Source: Paenibacillus sp. BK033
Lineage (GTDB): Bacteria; Bacillota; Bacilli; Paenibacillales; Paenibacillaceae
Length of the DNA: 64,000 bases
Direction: 5' to 3'
Assembly: GCF_004345425.1 (NCBI RefSeq)
Contig: NZ_SLVP01000003.1
Location: 159,975 to 223,974, forward strand
Made by a program: the position numbers and the translations under genes. Below the pieces are notes generated by a model. It did not search any database. It was not told where the DNA came from and saw only the letters and a program-made list of their open reading frames with translations. Shown here in pieces: positions 26,345 to 33,707 of the stretch (position 1 is the stretch's first letter; every line of letters starts with the position of its first letter).

Positions 26345-26860
26345 ATGCGCGTACCTCAGTTCGAGCGGTATGTCAAAGGGGTGCAGATGCTAGGCGTGCT
26401 GCTGCTTGGCATGCTGCTTGGCGCAATCATCTACAATTCCATTTACCACGCCCAATTCGAGGCGCTTGTAAATCTGAAGAGCGATCTTGAGGTTAAGCTG
26501 GAGCAGTCGGAATCGGATATAAGAAGCTTAACGCAATTCAAAAATCAGCATACCGTCATCAAAAGCGTCCTGCCCCGAATCGAAGAGGAAGCCGGCCAAA
26601 ATACCGGTCGCCCCAAGCTGGATAAAGTGACGGAAGCGGAATTAATCAAGCGGATCAAGGCGGATCTTTCCGTTTTCCTCGGGCAAAGCATTTATGAAAT
26701 CGACACGGACGCCCAGCTCGCGCGGAGATTATTGAGCAACAAGATTTATACCAATGTCCTTGAAAAAGACTATTCTATCGACATCACGACGATTCTGGTT
26801 GCGGAAAACAAGCTGCAGGTGTGGGTGAAAGTAAGGCTGTACGCGAGACCGCCTTCTTAA
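26345..26860 (+). CDS. ytrI: Sporulation membrane protein YtrI
   Basis: 171 residues: one N-terminal membrane anchor (MLGVLLLGMLLGAIIYNSI), a coiled coil around residues 38-65, and a soluble C-terminal domain (residues 90-170) expected outside the membrane. It starts 3 bases after ytrH, so the pair forms one operon, as in B. subtilis where both are mother-cell genes. No enzyme motif is present. In B. subtilis nrnA, ytpI and ytoI come next; here nrnA is missing. Confidence 0.88.
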   Translation: MRVPQFERYVKGVQMLGVLLLGMLLGAIIYNSIYHAQFEALVNLKSDLEVKLEQSESDIRSLTQFKNQHTVIKSVLPRIEEEAGQNTGRPKLDKVTEAELIKRIKADLSVFLGQSIYEIDTDAQLARRLLSNKIYTNVLEKDYSIDITTILVAENKLQVWVKVRLYARPPS

Positions 26861-26936
26861 ACGCATTTATTTCCGGTTTTGGGTGAATTCATGCTACAAT
26901 AACGCCATCGAGACTACAAAAGGAGCTGTAGCAAAC

Positions 26937-27233
26937 ATGGATTCACTCCTGCAATGGGTGTTTGCGCCGGGCATTATGATTACGCTCGCGCTTACCGTCT
27001 TTTTCAGCTTTAAATCCCGCCGCTCAACGGACATGCGCGCGCGCGGCCTTCATGCTTCGCGAATGAACATCAGCATGGGCTTTATGCTTATGTTTATCGC
27101 CGGCGTTCAGCTGTTCCTCTCCGGCACTTCGACGGCGCGTATCGTAATCGGGGCGATTTTCCTCGTGATCGGATTTTTTAATTTGTTTGCGGGGCTGCGC
27201 AACCATAGTATTTTTCGGACGATGCAGCAGTAG
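26937..27233 (+). CDS. ytpI: YtpI-like small membrane protein
   Basis: About 98 residues with three hydrophobic segments (VFAPGIMITLALTVFFSF, ISMGFMLMFIAGVQLFL, IVIGAIFLVIGFFNLFAGL) and a short basic loop after the first. The identification as YtpI rests on size, membrane pattern and position between ytrI and ytoI. ATG 26937 follows AAAAGGAG at a suitable gap. The function is unknown in the family. A long palindrome begins about 15 bases after the stop. Confidence 0.7.
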   Translation: MDSLLQWVFAPGIMITLALTVFFSFKSRRSTDMRARGLHASRMNISMGFMLMFIAGVQLFLSGTSTARIVIGAIFLVIGFFNLFAGLRNHSIFRTMQQ

Positions 27234-27247
27234 AGCGCGTTTTTTCT

Positions 27248-27401
27248 AAAAAGAATGAACACTGCGTGAACAAATATCTCTTCCAATCGCTGTTGGTTCC
27301 GGATTCCTCTCATTAGACGTAGGACAAGGCAGGTATCCGGGAACCAAAGGCGAGCGCTTCGCTTTTCCAGAGATATTTGTTCACTCCGTTCACCTTTTTC
27401 G
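27248..27401. repeat. Long imperfect palindrome (about 150 bp)
   Basis: GTGAACAAATATCTCT (27266-27281) pairs perfectly with 27369-27384. Flanking A-rich and T-rich ends, GAATGAAC/GTTCAC segments and an inner GGTTCC...GGAACC pair (27295-27300, 27340-27345) extend the fold over the whole stretch. It holds no gene. It could be a MITE-like element or a very large RNA hairpin downstream of ytpI. No target-site duplication was obvious. Confidence 0.75.
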
Positions 27402-27414
27402 CATAAAAAAATCA

Positions 27415-27440
27415 CTGCTGCCCGTCCTTGTGGGCAGCAG
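27415..27440. terminator. Hairpin, terminator-like on the minus strand
   Basis: A perfect 9-bp stem CTGCTGCCC / GGGCAGCAG with an 8-base loop. The T-tract is on the minus-strand side (TGATTTTTTT), although no minus-strand gene lies next to it. It stands directly before a plus-strand terminator. Confidence 0.5.
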
Positions 27441-27444
27441 ATTG

Positions 27445-27478
27445 AGCCGACCCGGCATTTCGCGGGTCGGCTTTTTTT
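27445..27478 (+). terminator. Terminator closing the ytrHI-ytpI segment
   Basis: A perfect 10-bp stem AGCCGACCCG / CGGGTCGGCT with an 8-base loop and seven T. It is the first strong plus-strand terminator after ytpI and isolates the rsgA leader from upstream transcription. Confidence 0.9.
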
Positions 27479-27578
27479 GGGGGAAGCGGAAAGTTTTCTT
27501 TTACTCAAAGTTGGCCTAGAGAAAAGGGCCTTCTTTTGCATATACTAAGCACATCTTACTACAGGAGGCTGATGTTAA

Positions 27579-27641
27579 ATGATGAACCTATCGATTGTTT
27601 GCGCTGTTCATTTATCTCGGCCTATACGGAACGCCTTTTAG
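27579..27641 (+). CDS. Possible 20-residue leader peptide upstream of rsgA
   Basis: A short reading frame, MMNLSIVCAVHLSRPIRNAF and stop, begins 10 bases after a perfect AGGAGG (27563-27568). It ends 13 bases before the first of two tandem intrinsic terminators, which are followed by rsgA. A TATACT box at 27541 may be its -10. The arrangement is that of a ribosome-sensing attenuator leader. An alternative ATG at 27572 opens a longer frame that runs through both terminator hairpins and is less plausible. Whether the peptide is made is unknown. Confidence 0.4.
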   Translation: MMNLSIVCAVHLSRPIRNAF

Positions 27642-27654
27642 TATTAGAGACGAG

Positions 27655-27687
27655 CCGCGGGACCGAGAGGTCCTTGCGGTTTTTTTA
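27655..27687 (+). terminator. First leader terminator upstream of rsgA
   Basis: CCGC-GGACC / GGTCC-GCGG stem (27655-27679) with a GAGA loop, followed by eight consecutive T. It lies between the candidate leader peptide and rsgA, so it must be bypassed or regulated if the leader promoter drives rsgA. Confidence 0.85.
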
Positions 27688-27693
27688 TGCCTT

Positions 27694-27721
27694 CCGCAGG
27701 GGAATCCCTGCGGATTTTTTT
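27694..27721 (+). terminator. Second leader terminator upstream of rsgA
   Basis: CCGCAGGG / CCCTGCGG stem (27694-27713), then ATTTTTTT. It is the second intrinsic terminator in 70 bases and ends 48 bases before the rsgA start. The two stems share the CCGC/GCGG base, so alternative pairing between them is possible. Confidence 0.85.
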
Positions 27722-27768
27722 GTTTTATGCCATTCAACAACTAAATCGATTAAAGAGGAGCATCCGAT

Positions 27769-28881
27769 TTGAAACATAACGATACCTTGCAGCAGCATCA
27801 ACAACATCTGGCCTACGGCTGGAACACCGATTGGGATAATAAAATGAAGCAAATCCCGCCAAGCGCTCGACAGCTGGAACCCGCCCGCGTGATCGCCCAG
27901 CATTCCCATTCTTATCAAATCATGACGCCGGACGGCGAGCATACCGCTACCGTTACCGGTAAATACGAATTTAACGCGACGCTGAAAAGCGATTTTCCCG
28001 CCGTGGGCGACTGGGTTATGGCAGAGAAGCTGCCGGGAGAGACTCGCTCGGTTATTCATCGCCTTCTGCCGCGACAAAGCGTAATGATCCGCAAAGCAGC
28101 CGGAAGCACGGTGGATGATCAGGTCGTTGGCGCCAATATGGATTATTTGTTTATTACAAACGCGTTGAACCAGGATTTTAACGTACGAAAAATGGAGCGT
28201 TACCTGATTGCGGCATGGGAAAGCGGCGCTTCACCGGTTATTCTGCTGACCAAAGCCGATCTGTGCGACGAGCCGGAAGCTTTGGCCGCACAAATGGAGA
28301 GCGCCGCCCCCGGCGTGCCGGTTCACCTCATTAGCGCCCTTCAGAACCAAGGAAAAGAGCAGCTTCTCCCTTATTTGCAGCCGGGCAAAACCATTGCCGT
28401 CACAGGCTCGTCCGGCGTCGGCAAGTCTACTCTCCTGAACTGGCTCGCGGATGACAACGTCATGGAGACCCAAGGCATCCGTGAAAACGATGCCCGCGGC
28501 CGCCATACGACAACGCACCGTGAGCTGTTCCTTCTGCCAAACGGAACGCTTGTCATGGATACGCCGGGCATGCGCGAGCTTCAGCTGTGGGATGCGCAGG
28601 ACGGATTGGAGCAGGCTTTCTCCGATATCGAAGCTCTGGCGGCCGGTTGCCGTTACCGGGACTGCCGTCATGAGTCAGACCCTGGCTGCGCGGTCCTGCA
28701 AGCGATTGAAGACGGAACGCTTGAAGCGAAACGCCTCCACAACTATAAGAAGACGGCCAAAGAACTTTCCCATCTTGCGCGCAAAGAAAACAGCCTGGCG
28801 AAGAAAGCGAAAAAAGCAGCCGGTTCCTCCTCCCGCAATAGCGAGCGCAGAACAAAAGCCGGCGCTTGGGATTACGATTAA
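27769..28881 (+). CDS. rsgA: Ribosome small-subunit-dependent GTPase A (RsgA type)
   Basis: Circularly permuted GTPase, 370 residues, acting late in 30S assembly. Domain order: N-terminal OB fold (about residues 45-110), then G4 LLTKADL, G1 TGSSGVGKSTLLNWL and G3 DTPGMRELQL, followed by the zinc motif CRYRDCRHESDPGC and a basic C-terminal tail (KKAKKAAGSSSRNSERR). It is not beside prpC-prkC as the housekeeping rsgA usually is, so it may be a second copy. It starts with TTG 27769 after AGAGGAG. It sits in a repeat-rich island between ytpI and ytoI. Confidence 0.9.
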   Translation: MKHNDTLQQHQQHLAYGWNTDWDNKMKQIPPSARQLEPARVIAQHSHSYQIMTPDGEHTATVTGKYEFNATLKSDFPAVGDWVMAEKLPGETRSVIHRLLPRQSVMIRKAAGSTVDDQVVGANMDYLFITNALNQDFNVRKMERYLIAAWESGASPVILLTKADLCDEPEALAAQMESAAPGVPVHLISALQNQGKEQLLPYLQPGKTIAVTGSSGVGKSTLLNWLADDNVMETQGIRENDARGRHTTTHRELFLLPNGTLVMDTPGMRELQLWDAQDGLEQAFSDIEALAAGCRYRDCRHESDPGCAVLQAIEDGTLEAKRLHNYKKTAKELSHLARKENSLAKKAKKAAGSSSRNSERRTKAGAWDYD

Positions 28882-28922
28882 CTTACCGCTCTTCCCTATA
28901 GCTTTATCAGCTGAAAATAGAT

Positions 28923-29101
28923 TGCACGAAATGCAGTCTATCAGCCATTTTGGTGGGAAGCCGAAACGGTATAATGCACAGAATGCAGGATATTGCGCCC
29001 GACTGAATCAATGACGGCTACTTTTCTCGAATATGCTGCATTCCGTGCAGGATATTTCGGATAACAAAGCAGATTCGCGCCATTATCGTGCATTTCGTGC
29101 A
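28923..29101. repeat. Four TGCA-N5-TGCA units in mirrored arrangement
   Basis: 13-base units lie at 28923 (TGCACGAAATGCA), 28975 (TGCACAGAATGCA), 29037 (TGCATTCCGTGCA) and 29089 (TGCATTTCGTGCA). Spacing is 52, 62 and 52 bases. The first two are in one orientation and the last two are inverted; unit 4 is the exact reverse complement of unit 1. Three units are followed or preceded by GGATAT-like sequence. No gene is present. The symmetry suggests one mobile or structural element rather than random repeats. Confidence 0.85.
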
Positions 29102-29150
29102 ACGTATTTGAACTTGAACGAAAAGTCCAGATAAGTGACTAAAAACATTA

Positions 29151-29180
29151 AAAGGGCTGCCAAGCAATTGGCAGCCCTTT
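29151..29180. terminator. Bidirectional terminator between rsgA and ytoI
   Basis: A perfect 13-bp stem AAAGGGCTGCCAA / TTGGCAGCCCTTT with a GCAA loop. A/T-rich flanks allow termination of rsgA on the plus strand and of ytoI on the minus strand. Confidence 0.88.
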
Positions 29181-29197
29181 AACTATCTCTTATAAAG

Positions 29198-29369
29198 ATG
29201 ATTGATTCGTATGGGGAAGGATAGAAATGTATCTCCTGGAGGAGCGTTAGCGTTCGCCTTTGTAATCGTGAAATATCGCATAGGCGAGTTGATTCTAAAA
29301 TTCACGATTACAACAGCGGCCGGAAGGAGATACATTTCTGTAAGACTGACCCTAATACGAATCAATCAT
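29198..29369. repeat. 172-bp nested palindrome overlapping the 3' end of ytoI
   Basis: Three perfect nested arms: ATGATTGATTCGTAT (29198-29212 with 29355-29369), AGAAATGTATCTCCT (29223-29237 with 29325-29339) and TTGTAATCGTGAA (29260-29272 with 29301-29313), around a 28-base loop. The outer right arm includes the stop and last codons of ytoI. The terminal inverted repeats and the near-perfect fold resemble a MITE; no transposase is encoded. Confidence 0.88.
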
Positions 29370-30689
29370 CTGCGCCGTCATCATGGCCTTCGCCGCCAGC
29401 CCAGTCTGATCAATAAGCTCGATCTCGAGCTTCGTTGCTTTGCGGCTCATTTCGAGCGCGCGGGGGACAATCGTAATCTGGCTGTCGATCTGGACAGGCT
29501 TAACGAAGAAGGCCGTCATCCCGTCAATCAGGTAGTCCCGCTTGCCTGCGTCCCGGATCATCTGCCGTCCGGCCAAGGTCATCAAGGTGACCAAAATCCC
29601 TTCCGATACCATGCCAAGCGATCCGGACATCTGAGGCGTAATGGCTCCTTTGTAGAGCGGTACGCCATCCACTTCCTCCGCGTCAAAGCCGGACCAGATC
29701 AGATCGTCGAAGGTCTCTCCGATCTCCTGCTGCTTGCCGGCAAAACGGAGAGCGTCCAGCAGCTGCTGGCGGGTGACGACTCCAAGCAGCTTCCGATGAC
29801 GGTCCACAATCGGCAGCAGGTCAATCCCTTCCGCCGCCATCGTATGCGCAGCCGATGTCACCGCAATATTAGGCGCGGCCGTGATCGGATGACGGGTCAT
29901 CAGCTTGTCGATCGGACTGTCATCGGATGAGCCGGCTGCATCCTTGGAGGTCATCATGCCGACCACCCTGCCTCGGTCATCGATCACCGGAAAACGGTAA
30001 TTACCTGTCTCGCGGCTCAGCTTGTGAAAGTCGAGCAGCGTATTGCCGGACCGCAGCACATCGGCCGGCCTGCTGAACGTCATGAGATCTTCGATCAGCA
30101 TGATTTTGCGCTTGATTAGCCGGTCGTACATCGCCCGGTTAATCATCGAAGCTACGGTAAACGTATCATGCCGGGACGAAATAATCGGCAGTCCGTTCTC
30201 GTTCGCGAGCGCCTTTACTTCCTCGCTTGGTTCGAATCCTCCCGTGATTAGAACGCCAGCTCCCTGCTCCAGTGCGCAGCGGTGCGCGCCACCCCGGTTG
30301 CCTACGATAAGCAGGCTGCCTTCATCGATATAGCGGAGCATCGCATCCAGCTCCATCGCTCCGATAACAAACTTGTGCAGCGACTTGTCGAGGCCGGAAG
30401 CGCCGCCGAATATATGCCCCTCAACGATCTCCGCCACTTCGCCGAAGGTCAGCTGATCCAGCGCCTCGCGTCTTCTCCGGTCAATGCGGACCGTCCCGAT
30501 TCTTTCCTTCGTGCTGACAAGACCGGAAGCCTCCGCTTCCTTAATCGCCTTATAAGCGGTTCCTTCGCTCACGCCCAGCGCCTTGGCGATTGCCCTTACC
30601 GAGATTTTCTCGCCGATATCGAGCGTCTCTATGTATTGCAGAATTTGTTCGCGTTTCGTGCTCGTATCCATTCCGGAAACGGATGCCAC
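29352..30689 (-). CDS. ytoI: YtoI-like protein (HTH, DRTGG, CBS pair, hot-dog domains)
   Basis: About 445 residues. N-terminal winged helix (SVRAIAKALGVSEGTAYKAI), DRTGG domain (residues 75-190, with GNRGGAHRCALEQGAGVLIT), two CBS motifs (about 195-305, a ligand-sensing pair probably for an adenine nucleotide) and a C-terminal hot-dog domain (340-445). The architecture is that of B. subtilis YtoI, a putative nucleotide-sensing regulator whose targets are unknown. It starts with GTG at 30689, 8 bases after GGAGGG; GTG 30695 and an ATG further in are alternatives. The last residues are encoded by the arm of a palindromic element. Confidence 0.85.
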   Translation of the reverse strand: MASVSGMDTSTKREQILQYIETLDIGEKISVRAIAKALGVSEGTAYKAIKEAEASGLVSTKERIGTVRIDRRRREALDQLTFGEVAEIVEGHIFGGASGLDKSLHKFVIGAMELDAMLRYIDEGSLLIVGNRGGAHRCALEQGAGVLITGGFEPSEEVKALANENGLPIISSRHDTFTVASMINRAMYDRLIKRKIMLIEDLMTFSRPADVLRSGNTLLDFHKLSRETGNYRFPVIDDRGRVVGMMTSKDAAGSSDDSPIDKLMTRHPITAAPNIAVTSAAHTMAAEGIDLLPIVDRHRKLLGVVTRQQLLDALRFAGKQQEIGETFDDLIWSGFDAEEVDGVPLYKGAITPQMSGSLGMVSEGILVTLMTLAGRQMIRDAGKRDYLIDGMTAFFVKPVQIDSQITIVPRALEMSRKATKLEIELIDQTGLAAKAMMTAQMIDSY

Positions 30690-30708
30690 CGGCACCGCCC
30701 TCCCCCAA

Positions 30709-31203
30709 TTAAACCTTCGTTCGTTTCATTCCATTATACCAGTCGATAGAGACGGCAGCGACCTTTAGTCCCGCATCCACGTCTTCACCGTCTGCCCCGG
30801 TACAACGATATTTGTCGAACACCTGCTGGAGGGACTGCACCGTAAATGCTTCTTGCGTTCCTTTAAATATAAAGGAGTACCAATCATAATTGATAGGTAC
30901 GGGATACTTCAGCTTCAGAATCGGATAATTCTCTATAATGACGGATTGAGGAGGGATCTCCGGATATTGGCTGGAAAACAAAAAAGAGCTCTTCTCGCTA
31001 AACGGTCTTGCGATCGTTTCCGACTGCAGGCTCATTTGGTATTCCACCTGCTGCGTGCGGGGATTCACCCTGCAATTAAAGCTGCCCTGCGCCTTTGCCG
31101 ACTTATTGGTCTTATGTAAAATGCGGTACGTGAACTGCACCTGAAACCGCATATGCTGATAGTAAGTCTGTACGTTTCGAAAAAACTCAAACTCATCAAC
31201 CAT
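30709..31203 (-). CDS. Hypothetical protein upstream of ytoI
   Basis: 164 residues, no signal peptide and no membrane segment. It is rich in aromatic residues with alternating beta-strand patterns (FQVQFTYRILHK, QVEYQMSLQSETI, LKLKYPVPINYDWYSFIFKG). I do not recognise a family or catalytic motif. It begins at ATG 31203 after AAGGAG and ends 19 bases before the ytoI start, so the two probably share a transcript. Confidence 0.75.
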   Translation of the reverse strand: MVDEFEFFRNVQTYYQHMRFQVQFTYRILHKTNKSAKAQGSFNCRVNPRTQQVEYQMSLQSETIARPFSEKSSFLFSSQYPEIPPQSVIIENYPILKLKYPVPINYDWYSFIFKGTQEAFTVQSLQQVFDKYRCTGADGEDVDAGLKVAAVSIDWYNGMKRTKV

Positions 31204-31386
31204 AAGCGTTGCTCCTTGTTAAAAAGTTCCTGTTTAGGAAATGATGTTAATAGGTAGAACCTTTTTACACAATTATAATAAAAAGCATAACCTTTAGTCA
31301 ATGACTATAGGCACTATTTTTAATATGGACTATAAGACGTTGTTGCCGGGATAGGAAAGCTCTATCTTAAGGCTGAGGTGACGAAT

Positions 31387-31725
31387 GTGAACGAAATCAG
31401 CCGAAATATCGGTGAAAATATACGGGCATTACGCAAACAAAGGGGCTTTAGCCAAGAGCAGCTGGCTCTGCGGGCGGAAATCAACGGCTCCTACATGGGT
31501 CAAGTGGAACGCGGCGAGAAGAGTCCAACGGTCGATGTCTTGAGCAAAATTGCCCATGCCCTCCAATGCCCGCTAGAGCAGCTGGTCCATATGCCCGGGA
31601 CACCTCACGAGGAAAGCACCTACGCAGAGAAAATCGCTTCTCAGCTTCAGGGGTTATCCGTCAAGGAACAAGAAGCGGTGTATAAATTCGTCAAGCAGCT
31701 CGTCCAGTTCAAGGAAATCGATTAA
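31387..31725 (+). CDS. XRE/SinR-like transcriptional regulator
   Basis: About 112 residues. The helix-turn-helix (NIGENIRALRKQRGFSQEQL ... GSYMGQVERGEKSPTVDVL) occupies residues 5-65. A short C-terminal helix pair (YAEKIASQLQGLSVKEQEAV) resembles the dimerisation part of SinR-type proteins. Targets are unknown. GTG 31387 is favoured because GAGGTGA lies 5-6 bases upstream; GTG 31378 is possible. It is divergent from the hypothetical protein at 31203 and convergent with the small membrane protein. Confidence 0.85.
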   Translation: MNEISRNIGENIRALRKQRGFSQEQLALRAEINGSYMGQVERGEKSPTVDVLSKIAHALQCPLEQLVHMPGTPHEESTYAEKIASQLQGLSVKEQEAVYKFVKQLVQFKEID

Positions 31726-31788
31726 CATGCGTAAAATGCGCTTGCCGCAACCGCATCCTATTCTCAAAAAACGCAGCAAATGGAAAAA

Positions 31789-31804
31789 GCCCCCTTGCGG
31801 GGGC
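31789..31804 (-). terminator. Terminator after the two-TM protein gene
   Basis: GCCCCC-ttgc-GGGGGC stem with CTTTTTCC on the minus strand, 21 bases past the stop at 31825. On the plus strand it is also the first hairpin after the XRE regulator. Confidence 0.75.
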
Positions 31805-31824
31805 ACTGGTTTTGCGTCTGGGCC

Positions 31825-32115
31825 TTAACCTCTTGCGCTTCGGTTCGAACCCCTGTTCACCGCCTGCTGCAGCCTGCGCTCCCAGGTATTCCTCTTCATC
31901 CGCTTAATGCGGTCCAGCTCCTTCTTCTTCTGCTCGTTCATCCAGAGCAGCGCATTTAAGTGAGCGGCAATGACGAGCAGCGCAAACAACGTCCACACTA
32001 CCCCGAATATCGTCACAGCATTCCATGGACCCGCCAGATCCAATTTCGGCACCCCGTAGAACAGCATCGCCAATGCAATTGCCAAATAAATCACATGCCG
32101 GGCTTTTCCCCTCAT
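31825..32115 (-). CDS. Small two-TM membrane protein of unknown function
   Basis: 96 residues with two hydrophobic segments (HVIYLAIALAMLFYGV and AVTIFGVVWTLFALLVIAAH), then a strongly basic cytoplasmic-looking tail (QKKKELDRIKRMKRNTWERR). No family was recognised. It starts at ATG 32115 with GGGAG/GAGGG upstream. It is divergent from the YheC/YheD operon, with a 203-base gap between them. Confidence 0.65.
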   Translation of the reverse strand: MRGKARHVIYLAIALAMLFYGVPKLDLAGPWNAVTIFGVVWTLFALLVIAAHLNALLWMNEQKKKELDRIKRMKRNTWERRLQQAVNRGSNRSARG

Positions 32116-32214
32116 TCCCTCAACTCCCGCTTCCTTAGCTTTTGCTTGTCCGCACCACTATCCTATGAAGACAAACCGCCGAATATGACTGCATAACTAA
32201 TTTCTTTGGCCAAT

Positions 32215-32243
32215 CACCAAGGTATAGATGTCCTCATATGATG
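32215..32243 (+). promoter_or_regulatory. Sigma-K-like promoter of the YheC/YheD operon
   Basis: -35 CACC (32215-32218), a 16-base spacer and -10 CATATGATG (32235-32243) match the late mother-cell consensus (AC, 16-17 bases, CATAnnnTA) except for the last base. It lies about 75 bases upstream of the first ATG. B. subtilis YheC and YheD are spore-coat-associated proteins, so the assignment fits, but the match is short. Confidence 0.4.
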
Positions 32244-32318
32244 AAGTAATTCGTGTAAAACACCTATGGGCCTTTATCCGCTTTTCGTCATCCTCCTGCT
32301 TGGAAGGAGATTTACACA

Positions 32319-33695
32319 ATGCAAAAATCGAAAGTAGCCGTTCAGCTTATAAGCTCCGGCATGCTTCCGGAAGATACGATTATGCTCGGTGAAGCCTACC
32401 TGAAGCAATGGCATATTTCTCACAGCGTGTCGATCGTCTTGCGGTTCGGAACATTCAAGAAAACGGTGAAGGTAATACCGGTACCGAAGTACGACGGAAT
32501 GCGCATGAACCAATCGCTTGCCAGACAGATGGGCATCCTTGGCAGCACCGCCCTTCGCCTGAGCTACGATTCCTCGTCTTCCACGCTCCGGCTTGGGCCT
32601 CTGATCGGCGTTCTGATCAGCCGTGATTATCCGAGTACGCCCGACAAACCGTTTGGCACCATTACGATGTTCTGCAAGGAATTGATCGACGGCTGCGCGA
32701 ATCAGGGAGCGCATGTTTACTTTTTCACTCCGAACCATATTTCGGGAAGCAGCGACAAGCAGATCGAAGGCTGGACCTTTGCGAACGGTTGGAAGAGAGC
32801 AAAGCTTCCGCTGCCGGATGTCGTGAACAACCGCCTGACGTCTCGCAAGCTGGAGAGCCGTGCTCATGTGCAGCAGTTCTTCAAAGAGATAAAGAGTACG
32901 CATCACGTCAGCGTGTTTAACGAAAAGTTCCTGGACAAAATGGAAGTCTTCGATGCGCTGAAAAAGGATGAAAGCGTCCGCCGCTATTTGCCGGAATCCC
33001 ACTTTCTCCGCAATTATACGACGCTGAAATCGATGTGCTCCCGTTACGCCAATGTATTCCTCAAGCCCTCCAAAGGCAGTCTCGGCAAAGGCATTATCCG
33101 AGTGACAAGGCTTGAGGGAGACAGCTATCAGGCGCATTTCACAACCGGCACGGGAACAAGGCGGCAGGTATATCCGAACCTTATGAAGCTGTTCTCGAAC
33201 ATTTCAACCAAGATGAAAACCATTAAATATCAAGCCCAGCAAGGACTTAATCTGATCGAGATCCAGAAGCGGCCGGTCGACTTCCGGGCTGTGGTCCAGA
33301 AGAACGCAACAGGCAAATGGACGCTGACATCGGTTGTCGCGCGTACCGCGAGCAGCCAGCATTTCGTCTCCAATCTCGCACGCGGCGGAACGCTCAGCAC
33401 GGTTAGCGAAGCTGTCGCGCGCTCCAATATTTTCGCCGGCAAGGAAGGGGCCTCCAAACGTCTTCGAACAGCAGCACTAGCGATTGCCGAAGGCATCGAT
33501 AAGCATATTCCGGCGCATTTCGGCGAGCTGGGAATCGATTTGGCGCTGGACACCAGCGGCCGCGTATGGCTGCTGGAGGTTAACTCCAAGCCTTCGAAAA
33601 GCGACAACACGCCTCTCAACCAGGAAAATGACAACAAGATCCGTCCATCGGTCCGGAACGTCATCCAATACTCCCGCTTCCTGTCGGGATTCTAA
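32319..33695 (+). CDS. YheC/YheD family ATP-grasp protein, copy 1
   Basis: 458 residues in two parts. An N-terminal beta-rich domain (about residues 1-90) ends in LRLGPLIGVLISRDYPSTP. An ATP-grasp domain follows (about 195-455), with the nucleotide loop FLKPSKGSLGKGIIRV, the RPVDFRAVVQKNATGKW strand and the metal site ELGIDLALDTSGRVWLLEVN. Homologues in B. subtilis (YheC, YheD) are coat-associated; their chemistry is unknown, though the fold normally makes amide or ester bonds using ATP. First of five co-oriented genes. The start is ATG 32319 after GGAAGGAGA. Confidence 0.9.
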   Translation: MQKSKVAVQLISSGMLPEDTIMLGEAYLKQWHISHSVSIVLRFGTFKKTVKVIPVPKYDGMRMNQSLARQMGILGSTALRLSYDSSSSTLRLGPLIGVLISRDYPSTPDKPFGTITMFCKELIDGCANQGAHVYFFTPNHISGSSDKQIEGWTFANGWKRAKLPLPDVVNNRLTSRKLESRAHVQQFFKEIKSTHHVSVFNEKFLDKMEVFDALKKDESVRRYLPESHFLRNYTTLKSMCSRYANVFLKPSKGSLGKGIIRVTRLEGDSYQAHFTTGTGTRRQVYPNLMKLFSNISTKMKTIKYQAQQGLNLIEIQKRPVDFRAVVQKNATGKWTLTSVVARTASSQHFVSNLARGGTLSTVSEAVARSNIFAGKEGASKRLRTAALAIAEGIDKHIPAHFGELGIDLALDTSGRVWLLEVNSKPSKSDNTPLNQENDNKIRPSVRNVIQYSRFLSGF

Positions 33696-33707
33696 CCGGA
33701 GGGCCTT

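Noticed and set aside
27572..27772. Alternative longer gene from ATG 27572 running up to rsgA
   Set aside because: It would read through two intrinsic terminators, its ATG is only 3 bases from the AGGAGG, and the translation after the hairpins is low-complexity.
28923..29101. TGCA repeats considered as a CRISPR array
   Set aside because: The units are only 13 bases, change orientation half way, and have 39-49 base intervals without cas genes nearby.
29202..29930. 242-codon plus-strand frame starting in the palindrome
   Set aside because: The first part is the palindromic element read through and the rest is antisense to ytoI; no start signal.
32274..33137. Minus-strand frame of 287 codons inside the first YheC/YheD gene
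   Set aside because: Shadow of the plus-strand ATP-grasp gene, which has motifs, an RBS and operon context.
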